20,393 nt of DNA from CAIOTO01 sp040389165. GTDB lineage: Bacteria; Pseudomonadota; Alphaproteobacteria; Paracaedibacterales; CAIOTO01. How positions within the stretch are numbered: the stretch's first letter is position 1; every line of letters begins with the position of its first letter. The translations under genes were made by a program, and so were the position numbers. The stretch spans positions 1-20,393 of the forward strand of contig JAZKAK010000022.1 of the NCBI GenBank assembly GCA_040389165.1, in the 5' to 3' direction. Of this stretch, positions 1-6,548 are shown one piece after another. The notes under the pieces were generated by a model. The model made no database searches. It saw only the letters and a list, made by a program, of their open reading frames with translations, and was not told the origin of the DNA.

Positions 1-259
1 TTTCATCTGTCACTTCCATAAGCTTCGGCAGGTTTGGATCATTCCTATTCCAACATGAAAATTGATATGGCTTTAAACACACATCACGTACTGTCCGCCC
101 AAACCACGTCTGTTGCTGCGTTCGGTTCACAATTACATTCCCGACCGCAATCAACGCCGCCAGACCACCGTCAACTCGACCATATTCACCACGTGCCTCG
201 CCATAAATCGTACGTGCCAGTATGTCAATATCACCCATTGTTTCAATTGTGTTTTGCAT
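1..259 (-). CDS. SleB/CwlJ-type cell wall hydrolase, 5' part only (probable phage endolysin)
   Basis: The first 86 codons of this gene are in the window and the 3' end lies beyond base 1. The start is the ATG at 259-257, with a purine-rich AAAAAGGAAAA just upstream as ribosome site. The translation has the Hydrolase_2 (SleB/CwlJ) signature: ARTIYGEARGE at residues 15-25, where Glu21 is the likely catalytic acid, then a hydrophobic AVGNVIVNR segment (38-46) and QFSCW (66-70). Family members cleave peptidoglycan glycan strands. There is no signal peptide, which fits a cytoplasmic phage endolysin that needs a holin better than an exported housekeeping enzyme. It follows the tail genes, the usual place for a lysis gene, but a moron terminator separates it from them. 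The family call is fairly secure; the lysis role is inferred from position. Confidence 0.82.
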   Translation of the reverse strand, partial: MQNTIETMGDIDILARTIYGEARGEYGRVDGGLAALIAVGNVIVNRTQQQTWFGRTVRDVCLKPYQFSCWNRNDPNLPKLMEVTDE

Positions 260-281
260 ATATTTTTCCTTTTTCTATACT

Positions 282-311
282 AAAAAACCGTCCTCAGTTA
301 CCCAAGAACGG
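282..311 (-). terminator. Intrinsic terminator of the lipoprotein gene
   Basis: Read on the minus strand, a 7-bp stem (CCGTTCT paired with AGGACGG, one G-T pair) is followed by six T. It lies 52 bases after the lipoprotein stop and 23 bases before the endolysin start, so it isolates the inserted lipoprotein gene from the phage gene downstream. Confidence 0.8.
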
Positions 312-362
312 CTTTTACGTTTGTGTTTAAAAAAATAACTTAAATATCAGATGATATCTGTT

Positions 363-935
363 TTAATTGTGGCCATAACGCTTAATAAGTCGTTTCTCTA
401 ATTTACCCGCCAAAGATGGATAATTTTCATTCATAAATGCTTTAGCCTCATCAAACCGATCATTTAAGTTAATTTTTGGCTTTACATTGTGTGTCATGTC
501 TCCTCTATCTTTATATTGTTGATAACAATCACCCAGATACAAAACATCGCCGCCCTTCACCTCAAAATAAGCAAAGTCTTTAATGCCATAAAATGAATAA
601 AATCCAGGATTGACAGTAGATGGCTCTAAAAAAGAAACTTCATTGAGTGTATAATGACCTGGTTCTAACATGTAAATATAATACGTTTTAGGGTTATCTG
701 GAACGCGAAGATGTCTTTTATAAGGACCTCGCGTGTAAAATAGATTATGTGTATCTGTATTGAGCCAAGCCGCTGCTACCAAAAATTCAGATGATCCATT
801 TAAAGAACCCGTTGATTTCATCACAACAAGACCCTTTGTTTTAGTGTCAATACTCTGCTTATCGAAAGAATGACTCCCTTGATTCACACATCCAACAATT
901 AAAAACAGAACACACAATAATGATATATGCTTCAC
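363..935 (-). CDS. Small exported lipoprotein of unknown function
   Basis: I place the start at the GTG at 935-933 because a perfect AAGGAGG lies seven bases upstream; the longer frame to 1001 has no such site. The 190-aa product begins MKHISLLCVLFLIVGC, a short basic end, a hydrophobic core and a lipobox (LIVGC), so it should be lipidated on Cys16 and anchored in a membrane. The body is rich in beta-type segments, with a G-H-Y-T-L stretch and an EVKGGDVLYLG segment, resembling beta-sandwich lipoproteins of the DUF2846 kind; that resemblance is by eye and uncertain. It has its own promoter (972-1001) and terminator (282-311), yet lies between a phage tail gene and the endolysin, which is the definition of a moron. 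Function unknown. Confidence 0.85.
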   Translation of the reverse strand: MKHISLLCVLFLIVGCVNQGSHSFDKQSIDTKTKGLVVMKSTGSLNGSSEFLVAAAWLNTDTHNLFYTRGPYKRHLRVPDNPKTYYIYMLEPGHYTLNEVSFLEPSTVNPGFYSFYGIKDFAYFEVKGGDVLYLGDCYQQYKDRGDMTHNVKPKINLNDRFDEAKAFMNENYPSLAGKLEKRLIKRYGHN

Positions 936-971
936 AAAAAACCTCCTTAACAAAAAAATATTGTATAACGT

Positions 972-1001
972 ATTATAACACAATATACAACAAAAAATCA
1001 A
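972..1001 (-). promoter_or_regulatory. Sigma-70-like promoter for the lipoprotein gene
   Basis: On the minus strand TTGATT (1001-996) and a perfect TATAAT (977-972) are separated by 18 bases, directly between the stop codon of the upstream phage gene (1002) and the lipoprotein ribosome site (about 943-949). This gives the inserted gene expression independent of the phage late operon. Confidence 0.72.
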
Positions 1002-1382
1002 CTATTCACCAATTAATAATTCCCACTTACTCTTATCAAACGCCATCTCGCCCTCGGGCACCGTGTACGGCACGATATGCGGAGCGATACAAAAATACAA
1101 GCTCCCCTCAAATCGAACCCAATCGCCAAAGACATACACCTCGCCTAGTTGCCACTCACCGCGCACACGTGGCATCCATTTGGGCAAAATCGCACGACCA
1201 ACTTCGATTCCCAAGCCATTTTTAAACACCAGCGCGTCATGCACATTTTCAACGGTAATTGCCGTTTCCGCCTGCGCCAAATCCTCCAGAGTCTTAATAC
1301 GGCAATCCAGTTCGGCCATGTTCTGATCAATTTCCCGTGCTGTCAACGGTTCCCCTTTAATGCTGTTTAACAATATCGCCAT
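1002..1382 (-). CDS. Phage tail protein with carbohydrate-binding-like C-terminus
   Basis: A 126-aa protein with a strong ribosome site (AAGGAGG six bases before the ATG at 1382). It overlaps the upstream 281-aa gene by 26 bases, so the two are translationally linked. Residues 5-33 (LNSIKGEPLTAREIDQNM, then an amphipathic helix) look like the N-terminus of many phage tail-fibre or tail-tip accessory proteins. Residues 77-123 carry the spacing of small CBM5/12-like modules: W77, then G-E-V-Y (80-83), GDWV (86-89), Y96-F-C and finally K-W-E-L-L (119-123). Such modules bind surface glycans, so a receptor-binding role is plausible but inferred. Being last before the lysis gene fits a late tail gene. 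No signal peptide. Confidence 0.7.
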   Translation of the reverse strand: MAILLNSIKGEPLTAREIDQNMAELDCRIKTLEDLAQAETAITVENVHDALVFKNGLGIEVGRAILPKWMPRVRGEWQLGEVYVFGDWVRFEGSLYFCIAPHIVPYTVPEGEMAFDKSKWELLIGE

Positions 1383-2202
1383 GCTTCCTCCTTAAAAATA
1401 AAAGTTTCACTCGCCCATTTTGCGCGTCGTAATCCAGCACATCTGCCGACTGATAACCAACCGCATCCGTCACATTCGGCATAGAATACGTAATCGACCC
1501 AAACTGAATGTGATTGAGCAAACTCATCGGCTGAAAAATAGCCGCCGCACTTTCTTCGTCAGAGACATCTCCTCCAAAAGACCCAAGCAATCGCTGATAT
1601 CTCGGATTAATCGACGACACCCATTCAATTTTTGTGTCAGCAGTTTTTCTGCCACCAACATTTTGCACAACGCCTGGTAATAGTGAAAAATACCGCGGTT
1701 TAATATCTGCCAACGCACATGCCCCGTGATACATCCCACCCCATGACCAAACAGGTTCAATCATGCTTTGCGTTGCTTGCCAAAACCCAGAGTGCTCAGC
1801 ATTTGGCAGCATGTAACCTGTCATAAGATTCTTATCCTGAGTCATAAAATCCATGCCCCAGATCAATGGTTTTTCCATCGCTTCTGACATGCCAGCCTCT
1901 ATTCCACCATCAGCATGCTCAATCCAATCGGCCACCCATTCAATTCGCGCCAATGCAGGTTCACCATACAGTGACACTGGCGAAAACACAGTGCCGCTAT
2001 TGTTAAAATAGCATCCTGTTGTGCCAAGCTCTGCATAATAGGGCTTCAACGTTCCCACAATAATAACGCGATCGGGAAAGTGAAATTCCTCTAAATCAGG
2101 CACAGTCAAGCCATCACTATGCCCAAATGTCCATTTAGGTGCATCAAAATCTGGCACCAACAGTGGAGGCGTAATCGTTTGTTGATACATTACTGTTCTC
2201 AT
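1357..2202 (-). CDS. Phage tail-region protein of unknown function, 281 aa
   Basis: The start is the ATG at 2202, with AAAGGAA upstream; a second Met four codons later is an alternative. The protein has no signal peptide or membrane segment and is rich in Gly, Trp and aromatic residues, as expected of a beta-rich tail or baseplate component. Examples are P-K-W-T-F-G near residue 23, WSWGGMYHG around 152-160 and FGSITYSMPNVTDAVGYQSADVL in the C-terminal third. I do not recognise a named domain. Assignment to the tail module rests on position: it follows the 555-aa protein, overlaps the 126-aa tail gene by 26 bases, and precedes the lysis gene. The reading frame is intact. A repeat cluster now fills the space upstream, so any promoter there has been displaced. 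Confidence 0.65.
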   Translation of the reverse strand: MRTVMYQQTITPPLLVPDFDAPKWTFGHSDGLTVPDLEEFHFPDRVIIVGTLKPYYAELGTTGCYFNNSGTVFSPVSLYGEPALARIEWVADWIEHADGGIEAGMSEAMEKPLIWGMDFMTQDKNLMTGYMLPNAEHSGFWQATQSMIEPVWSWGGMYHGACALADIKPRYFSLLPGVVQNVGGRKTADTKIEWVSSINPRYQRLLGSFGGDVSDEESAAAIFQPMSLLNHIQFGSITYSMPNVTDAVGYQSADVLDYDAQNGRVKLLFLRRKHGDIVKQH

Positions 2203-2292
2203 GAATTTCCTTTCGTTAAGGGACGCAACTACAGCGGTTCAAGGATAATTTGAGTATAAAGAAACTAAGAATCGAGCAGAGGAATGTACTAA

Positions 2293-2415
2293 TACCGTTT
2301 TCAAAAAGTTTTGAGTAGTAAGACATCAAAATTCGAGGTGCGCAGTGTACACTTGTACATGAGCAACAGAGATATTGCAGAGGACTGCACTAATTGAAAG
2401 TTAGTGAAAATGGTA
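2293..2415. mobile_element. 123-bp element, copy B1, nested in A1
   Basis: Ends TACCGTTTTCA and TGAAAATGGTA form terminal inverted repeats. The element is flanked by TAA at 2290-2292 and at 2416-2418, and the unoccupied counterpart in A2 reads GTAC-TGA-AGTAC (8410-8420). A 3-bp TNA duplication is known for some IS5-group (IS1031-like) insertion sequences, so mobilisation by such a transposase is possible; that is inference. No transposase is encoded. Confidence 0.82.
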
Positions 2416-2457
2416 TAACGTACTTGAGCAGCGGAGATTTGATGTGTTTCTGCCATA

Positions 2458-2599
2458 ACGCATTGCTCACGTTTTTTTAAACCGAGCTTTCTATTCGTGT
2501 ATTCACCGTCCCCGGACGTGATCCGGGGATCAACCCGGTGATCTAGATGCCCGGATCATGTCCGGGAAAGACACAGGGGAGAAAACATGGACACTGCGT
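2458..2599 (+). mobile_element. 142-bp MITE-like element, copy 1, nested in A1
   Basis: It is about 87% identical by eye, without gaps, to the reverse complement of 12710-12851. The imperfect terminal inverted repeat starts ACGCATTGCTCACG and extends some 20 bases. The middle holds overlapping CCGGATCA/TGATCCGG palindromes. Flanks are GCCATA at 2452-2457 and again at 2600-2605, and the unoccupied site is present once in A2 (8450-8455). No coding capacity. Confidence 0.87.
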
Positions 2600-2606
2600 G
2601 CCATAA

Positions 2607-4274
2607 TCAATTTATAAGTGAAGTGCTACAAACCACAATCGGAACCGCGCGCTCCCACCGCGCCTCACACAACGGCTTCGGCTGCAAATCCATGAACTGC
2701 ACCTCCAGCGAAAACGCTTCATCCTGCAGTGCATCTCTATAATGCACGCTCGCTGGATATTGCGCTGCCTGCAGCACTTCTAGCTGAGCCGCCCCATCGC
2801 CCTTCACCACAATCGATTCCACCAAATCAGCAAGACGAAACAACGACGGGTCGCGCGGTACATCACCAGAAACCTTAACCAACGGCCAATCGTTTTCGCC
2901 CTCGCTTATACAATCATCCACAAACTCAGCAGCAATGGGCACATGATCTGCCGACTCAGCCTGATTCACTGCATCCATAGCCGCCGCAATCTTTACCCAC
3001 ACAACCCAACACTTCGACGTCGCCCGCAACTGATAAGAAATCACTTTACCAACCACACGACCGCCCGGCAGACCTTCATACGCTACATCTAATGTCGTAT
3101 CCAAATTCACATGCCACAACCGCTCAAACGGCACACAAAATTCAACTTCCAACTGACGTGACGCACCCACAATATGCGCCTGTGCAACACGCTTTGCATA
3201 CGTCAACAACCTATTCCCGCGATCGGTTCGAAGTACCGTCGCTGCCGAAGCCTTTTCTAAATATGCATCCGCATCAGCCAATCGAAACTGCAAATGACGC
3301 ACCTGCCCACCTGCAACCGGCGATGCATTTAACATACTAAATTCCACCACCTCGCGGCATGGTTGCTTGTATTCCCAATTTACCCACAAACACCCCTTGA
3401 ACCAGCCGTGATGAAATGTCCGTAAACGCGGCTCTTTCCCATTTTCACTCATATACAAAGGTACCGTCGTTGAAGCAAAGCCATTCAATCCCTTAGGCAA
3501 TCGTTTCAACCAACTTTTCACCACATGATACCCTGTATTCTTACGCGTCTTAACAAGACCAATTTTATCACCCTCATGCGGCCAGCTTTTCGCTAGCGCA
3601 CCAATCGTCAACGTATTAATAATACCGCACGTAAATTTACGTGCAATCAGCGGCGCCAAATTAATCACATCTGTATATCGCTGCTGCCAATTGACTTCCA
3701 TCGTAACATGGACCGCATTTACCGGCGTAACACCCATCTTTACAACCAATGAATCCCCTAAAATCTCATCCGTTATGATTTCATGTTTTGTGCCGTGCAG
3801 AATGTTGCTAAGCGCTAAACGACCTGTTTCTCGATCCCAACACATAATCTCCATGCGACTCTCTAACACATCAGCCAAGCCAACATGCGTGTAGAAACCC
3901 GATTCAAACGTGGGATCTGCCTTAAGTTTTTCGACGAGCCGATTAATCTGAGCCGCAGCATCAACGGCCTCTGCATTCAATTCCCATTCCAAAAGCCCAT
4001 CCGCAGCATAGCGCGGAATATGAACCAGCTTTCCGCGCATCAATACACGCGCTTTCGTGCCATCATAAAACGAAATGATTCCATGACGCGGTTCTTTTGT
4101 GTGCCTCTTTGCATCTTTGCTCGACTCAATTGCAGAATCTGTTAATAATCGCGCCACGGCAGCTTCTGTCTCGCGTTGCGAAATCACACATTTAAAAATA
4201 CGCAAATCTTCACACATATGTATTTCAGGTACAAATACTTCATTTGATTCGATCCATGCAAAAAATAATTTCAT
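2607..4274 (-). CDS. Large phage tail-module protein, 555 aa
   Basis: The start is the ATG at 4274, preceded by GAGGG; 17 further in-frame codons upstream lack such a site. No signal peptide or membrane segment. The N-terminus (MKLFFAWIESNEVF, then VPEIHMCEDLRIFKC) and repeated beta-rich blocks resemble, from memory, a large uncharacterised protein that follows a small tail protein in alphaproteobacterial prophages. VTMEVNWQQRYTDVINL at about 210-226 is the most family-like stretch. I cannot name a domain; a baseplate or tail-tip role is inferred from size and position between the 172-aa and 281-aa genes. The last six residues and the stop codon lie inside element A1, so the natural C-terminus has probably been replaced. 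The gene is divergent from the EamA carrier; the 74-base gap must hold both promoters. Confidence 0.68.
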   Translation of the reverse strand: MKLFFAWIESNEVFVPEIHMCEDLRIFKCVISQRETEAAVARLLTDSAIESSKDAKRHTKEPRHGIISFYDGTKARVLMRGKLVHIPRYAADGLLEWELNAEAVDAAAQINRLVEKLKADPTFESGFYTHVGLADVLESRMEIMCWDRETGRLALSNILHGTKHEIITDEILGDSLVVKMGVTPVNAVHVTMEVNWQQRYTDVINLAPLIARKFTCGIINTLTIGALAKSWPHEGDKIGLVKTRKNTGYHVVKSWLKRLPKGLNGFASTTVPLYMSENGKEPRLRTFHHGWFKGCLWVNWEYKQPCREVVEFSMLNASPVAGGQVRHLQFRLADADAYLEKASAATVLRTDRGNRLLTYAKRVAQAHIVGASRQLEVEFCVPFERLWHVNLDTTLDVAYEGLPGGRVVGKVISYQLRATSKCWVVWVKIAAAMDAVNQAESADHVPIAAEFVDDCISEGENDWPLVKVSGDVPRDPSLFRLADLVESIVVKGDGAAQLEVLQAAQYPASVHYRDALQDEAFSLEVQFMDLQPKPLCEARWERAVPIVVCSTSLIN

Positions 4275-4348
4275 TGTTTTTCCCTCGACAATTGTTGATT
4301 TAATGATTAAATTGATTTCAAACACGTAAAATTGAAGAAATAAGATTT

Positions 4349-5323
4349 ATGTCGCAGTCATCAATACCAGCAAGCGCCGATACGTATATGTCATCCGCTC
4401 TCGATAAATTGACCCATTGGGTTCAAACGAATTCATTTCTAAAATGGTTCATCACACCAGGCTATAAGCAAGGTGTTTTTTGGGTGCTTATGATCACCGT
4501 CGTTAGCGCAACTGGCGATGTCTTGATGAAAACACTTGGGTCACGCCTCCATGTGACAGAGATTTCGTTTTTTCGTTTCTTCTTCAGCTTAATTTCAGTA
4601 TTACCCATCATCTTTATGAAAAGTGGCGTTGCTCTTTTTAAGACAGAGCAAATGAGTCTTCATATTTGGCGCGGCATTATCGGTGCAGCAGCTCTTGGGC
4701 TTTGCTGTTATTCAGTAAACATCATGCACATGTCCGAAAATACAACGATCATGTTTACACAACCGCTCTTTTTCTTGCCCATGGCCTATTTCTTTTTAAA
4801 AGAGAAAGTTGACGCATCACGCTGGATCGCAACGCTGATTGGTTTTGCGGGTATTCTAACGATCATGCAGCCTGGCACTGACACCTTTCGTATCGAAGCT
4901 TTCGTACCGATGGGCGCTGCTTTTTGCTTTGCGATTATTAGCATGCTGGCAAAAAAAATGATCAGAGATGAGCACACCCTGACCCTATTGTTTTATTTTG
5001 GTTTGGTAACCACACTTGTGGCACTTCCAATTATGATTCCATTTTGGCAAACACCACTCCTCAGTGAACTTCCTTTGCTGTTGATGCTTGGCATTTGTGC
5101 GAACTTGATCCAAGTCTGTATTTTCCGTGCATTTTCATCCACTGACGCATCATCACTATCACCGATTTTCTACACGGAAATTGGCATATCAACGCTATTT
5201 GGATTCGTATTCTTCGGGCAAATCCCAACGATTTATGTCGCTCTTGGTGCAGCGCTTATCATCGGCAGCACTTTTGCAATCAGCGTAATTGAAACTCGGA
5301 AAGAGAAAAAAGCTACAGCATAG
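4349..5323 (+). CDS. EamA/DMT-family inner-membrane transporter
   Basis: A 324-aa hydrophobic protein with a roughly 45-residue polar N-terminus followed by about ten membrane segments arranged as two EamA halves, the usual length for the family. Family traits include ISFFRFFFSLISVLPI (about 72-87), the first-half end FLKEKVDASRWIATLIGFAGI, and the second-half stretch SSLSPIFYTEIGISTLFGFVFFGQ with G-A-A-L-I-I-G near the end. Rickettsiales use EamA carriers for S-adenosylmethionine import and other alphaproteobacteria for riboflavin; the substrate here cannot be told from sequence. It is the only plus-strand gene and interrupts the phage tail module between the 555-aa and 172-aa genes, so it is cargo. 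The ribosome site is weak (GAAGAAATAAG). The hairpin at 5350-5385 lies between it and the converging gene. Confidence 0.88.
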   Translation: MSQSSIPASADTYMSSALDKLTHWVQTNSFLKWFITPGYKQGVFWVLMITVVSATGDVLMKTLGSRLHVTEISFFRFFFSLISVLPIIFMKSGVALFKTEQMSLHIWRGIIGAAALGLCCYSVNIMHMSENTTIMFTQPLFFLPMAYFFLKEKVDASRWIATLIGFAGILTIMQPGTDTFRIEAFVPMGAAFCFAIISMLAKKMIRDEHTLTLLFYFGLVTTLVALPIMIPFWQTPLLSELPLLLMLGICANLIQVCIFRAFSSTDASSLSPIFYTEIGISTLFGFVFFGQIPTIYVALGAALIIGSTFAISVIETRKEKKATA

Positions 5324-5349
5324 CTACAATCCCCTCCACTTCACTAAAC

Positions 5350-5385
5350 TAAAAAAGCCCTGCTGGGATCTCTCCAACAGGGCTT
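5350..5385 (-). terminator. Intrinsic terminator between converging genes
   Basis: A strong stem, AAGCCCTG with CAGGGCTT, extended inward by TGG/CCA. The run of A at 5350-5354 gives the T tract when read on the minus strand, so it mainly serves the disrupted gene ending at 5409. It may also stop the carrier transcript, but the plus-strand side lacks a T run. Confidence 0.82.
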
Positions 5386-5408
5386 AATCATGCCATATCA
5401 CTGTTTGC

Positions 5409-5877
5409 TTAGTTCACAGAAAATGACCACGTAAAAGAAATCGCTTTGGTCACCAGCAACTGGTGCCGTTGCACGCGAAGCTACACAATGAGTATAGCCT
5501 CGCTCTTCACTTTATTGAGCAGGATACGCTCCAAGCAAGTTTACAGCCATTGCGTTACGAGCTGTAATCAAAAATCGCTGCGGATATGTATTTTCGGGAA
5601 CAGGGGTAACAAGACCCGAAACTTCATTCTCTCGAATGGCTTGGGTATATTTGAGCCTTACTACTGCCTGATTCACATTATTCTTAATTGGAGCGCCTAT
5701 GCTACCACGGCAATTAGGTGCAGCCGGCGTATTCACAGCAGAACGAATATTTTCATCCTGCACTGTTACTGCCGAGAGTCCAGCAGCAGCATTAGCTTCT
5801 GCGTCTAAGTCCGCATTCATTGAAAACGCTGCACTCGCACATGCAAGCATGCTCGCAGCAATAAATAGATCTTTCAT
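5409..5877 (-). pseudogene. Secreted protein gene of unknown function, apparently disrupted
   Basis: The start is the ATG at 5877 with GGAGAT ahead. The first 121 codons give MKDLFIAASMLACASAAFSM, a clear signal peptide, then an Ala/Asn-rich mature part with one Cys (N-C-R-G). An in-frame TAA (5514-5512) ends this frame, but the same frame continues open with GYTHCVASRATAPVAGDQ. Skipping one A after that Gln gives AISFTWSFSVN and a stop at 5411-5409, just 24 bases from the terminator. That placement, and the sensible composition of the extra part, suggest an original protein of about 155 aa broken by one nonsense change and one single-base insertion. It lacks the GFTLxE motif of type IV pilins. 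The alternative is a genuine 121-aa protein with a long 3' untranslated region. I do not recognise a family. Confidence 0.55.
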
Positions 5878-5932
5878 AAAATTATCTCCAAATAAGCGTT
5901 GTGTTAAATTTAGTCTGCCGCGCAAAAAAAAT

Positions 5933-6053
5933 TATCAAATCCCGATATCACCTGACAAAAAGTGTCAAAAGATACTGAGTTGCTTATGTTTTCGTTGAAT
6001 TTTTTCTAGCTCTCTTGCCCTAATTAAAGAGCAAATAATAACGAGATTTGATA
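5933..6053. repeat. Duplicated intergenic unit, copy D1
   Basis: A 121-base segment with inverted ends (TATCAAATC at one end, GATTTGATA at the other) and an internal hairpin around GCTCTCTT...AATTAAAGAGC. It is nearly identical to 6269-6390. It lies just upstream of the disrupted secreted-protein gene and, with B2 and D2, accounts for the 671 bases between 5878 and 6548, in which I see no gene. Confidence 0.8.
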
Positions 6054-6057
6054 CTCA

Positions 6058-6180
6058 TACCATTTTAAAAAAAGTTTGAGTGACAGAAGATCAAAGCGTG
6101 AGGCGCAGAGTGTACACGTAGTACTCCTGCCCCGAAAGCCTGATGATCGACGCATCAATCAATCTTTAGTGAAATTGGTA
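6058..6180. mobile_element. 123-bp element, copy B2, inserted in the D duplication
   Basis: Terminal inverted repeats are TACCATTTTAAA and GTGAAATTGGTA. Target duplications TCA lie at 6055-6057 and 6181-6183. The same place in the second D unit (about 6392-6394) has a single TCA and no element, so this insertion came after the duplication. Confidence 0.87.
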
Positions 6181-6183
6181 TCA

Positions 6184-6268
6184 GTAGTAGCAACCATAAC
6201 TAATATGGGTATGATTTTTGTGATATCAAGGGGGGTTGGTAAAAAAAGTTAAAAAAGTGAAAATAAAA
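6184..6268. repeat. Trailing part of duplicated unit, first copy
   Basis: The segment GTAGTAGCAACCATAACTAA to GGGGGGTTGGTAAAAAAA is repeated at 6395-6460 with only a few changes. It contains a small CCATA...TATGG hairpin. With D1/D2 it shows that the duplicated unit was about 200 bases. Confidence 0.75.
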
Positions 6269-6390
6269 TATCAAATCTCGATATCGCTTGACCAAAATGT
6301 GTCAAAAGATACTGGGTTGCCTGTGTTTTCGTTGAATTTTTTCTAGCTCTCTTGCCCTAATTAAAGAGCGAACAATAACGAGATTTGATA
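6269..6390. repeat. Duplicated intergenic unit, copy D2
   Basis: Second copy of D1, with more perfect inverted ends (TATCAAATCTCG and CGAGATTTGATA). It directly follows the trailing part of the first copy, so this is a tandem duplication. It is followed by its own trailing part at 6391-6460. Confidence 0.8.
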
Positions 6391-6548
6391 TTCAGTAGTA
6401 ACAACCATAACTAATATGGGTATGATTTTTCGGATATCAAGGGGGGTTGGTAAAAAAAACCCCTGAAGCATCCCAATCGTGAATCATAATGTTGATTTAA
6501 GACAGGCATACAACCAGAGGTAACTAATAATCTTCAGATCTGAAAAGC

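Larger units (their letters stand above)
2232..2628. repeat. 123-bp element, copy A1, interrupted by two nested insertions
   Basis: Outer ends match copy A2 (8356-8478): a left end like AGCGGTTCAAGGATAATTTGAG and a right end like TCAATTTATAAGTGAAGTGCTA. Removing nested element B1 with one target copy (126 bases) and the 142-bp element with one target copy (about 148 bases) from 397 bases leaves about 123 bases, the length of A2. The right end overlaps the last codons of the 555-aa gene. Together with its inserts this explains the whole 404-base space between 2203 and 2606. Confidence 0.85.

Noticed and set aside
34..330. Plus-strand 98-codon frame at the left end
   Set aside because: It is antisense to the SleB-like hydrolase and covers a terminator; no ribosome site or recognisable protein.
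5512..5877. Type IV pilin
   Set aside because: The signal peptide lacks the prepilin G-F-T-L-x-E motif and hydrophobic stalk; it looks like an ordinary Sec signal.
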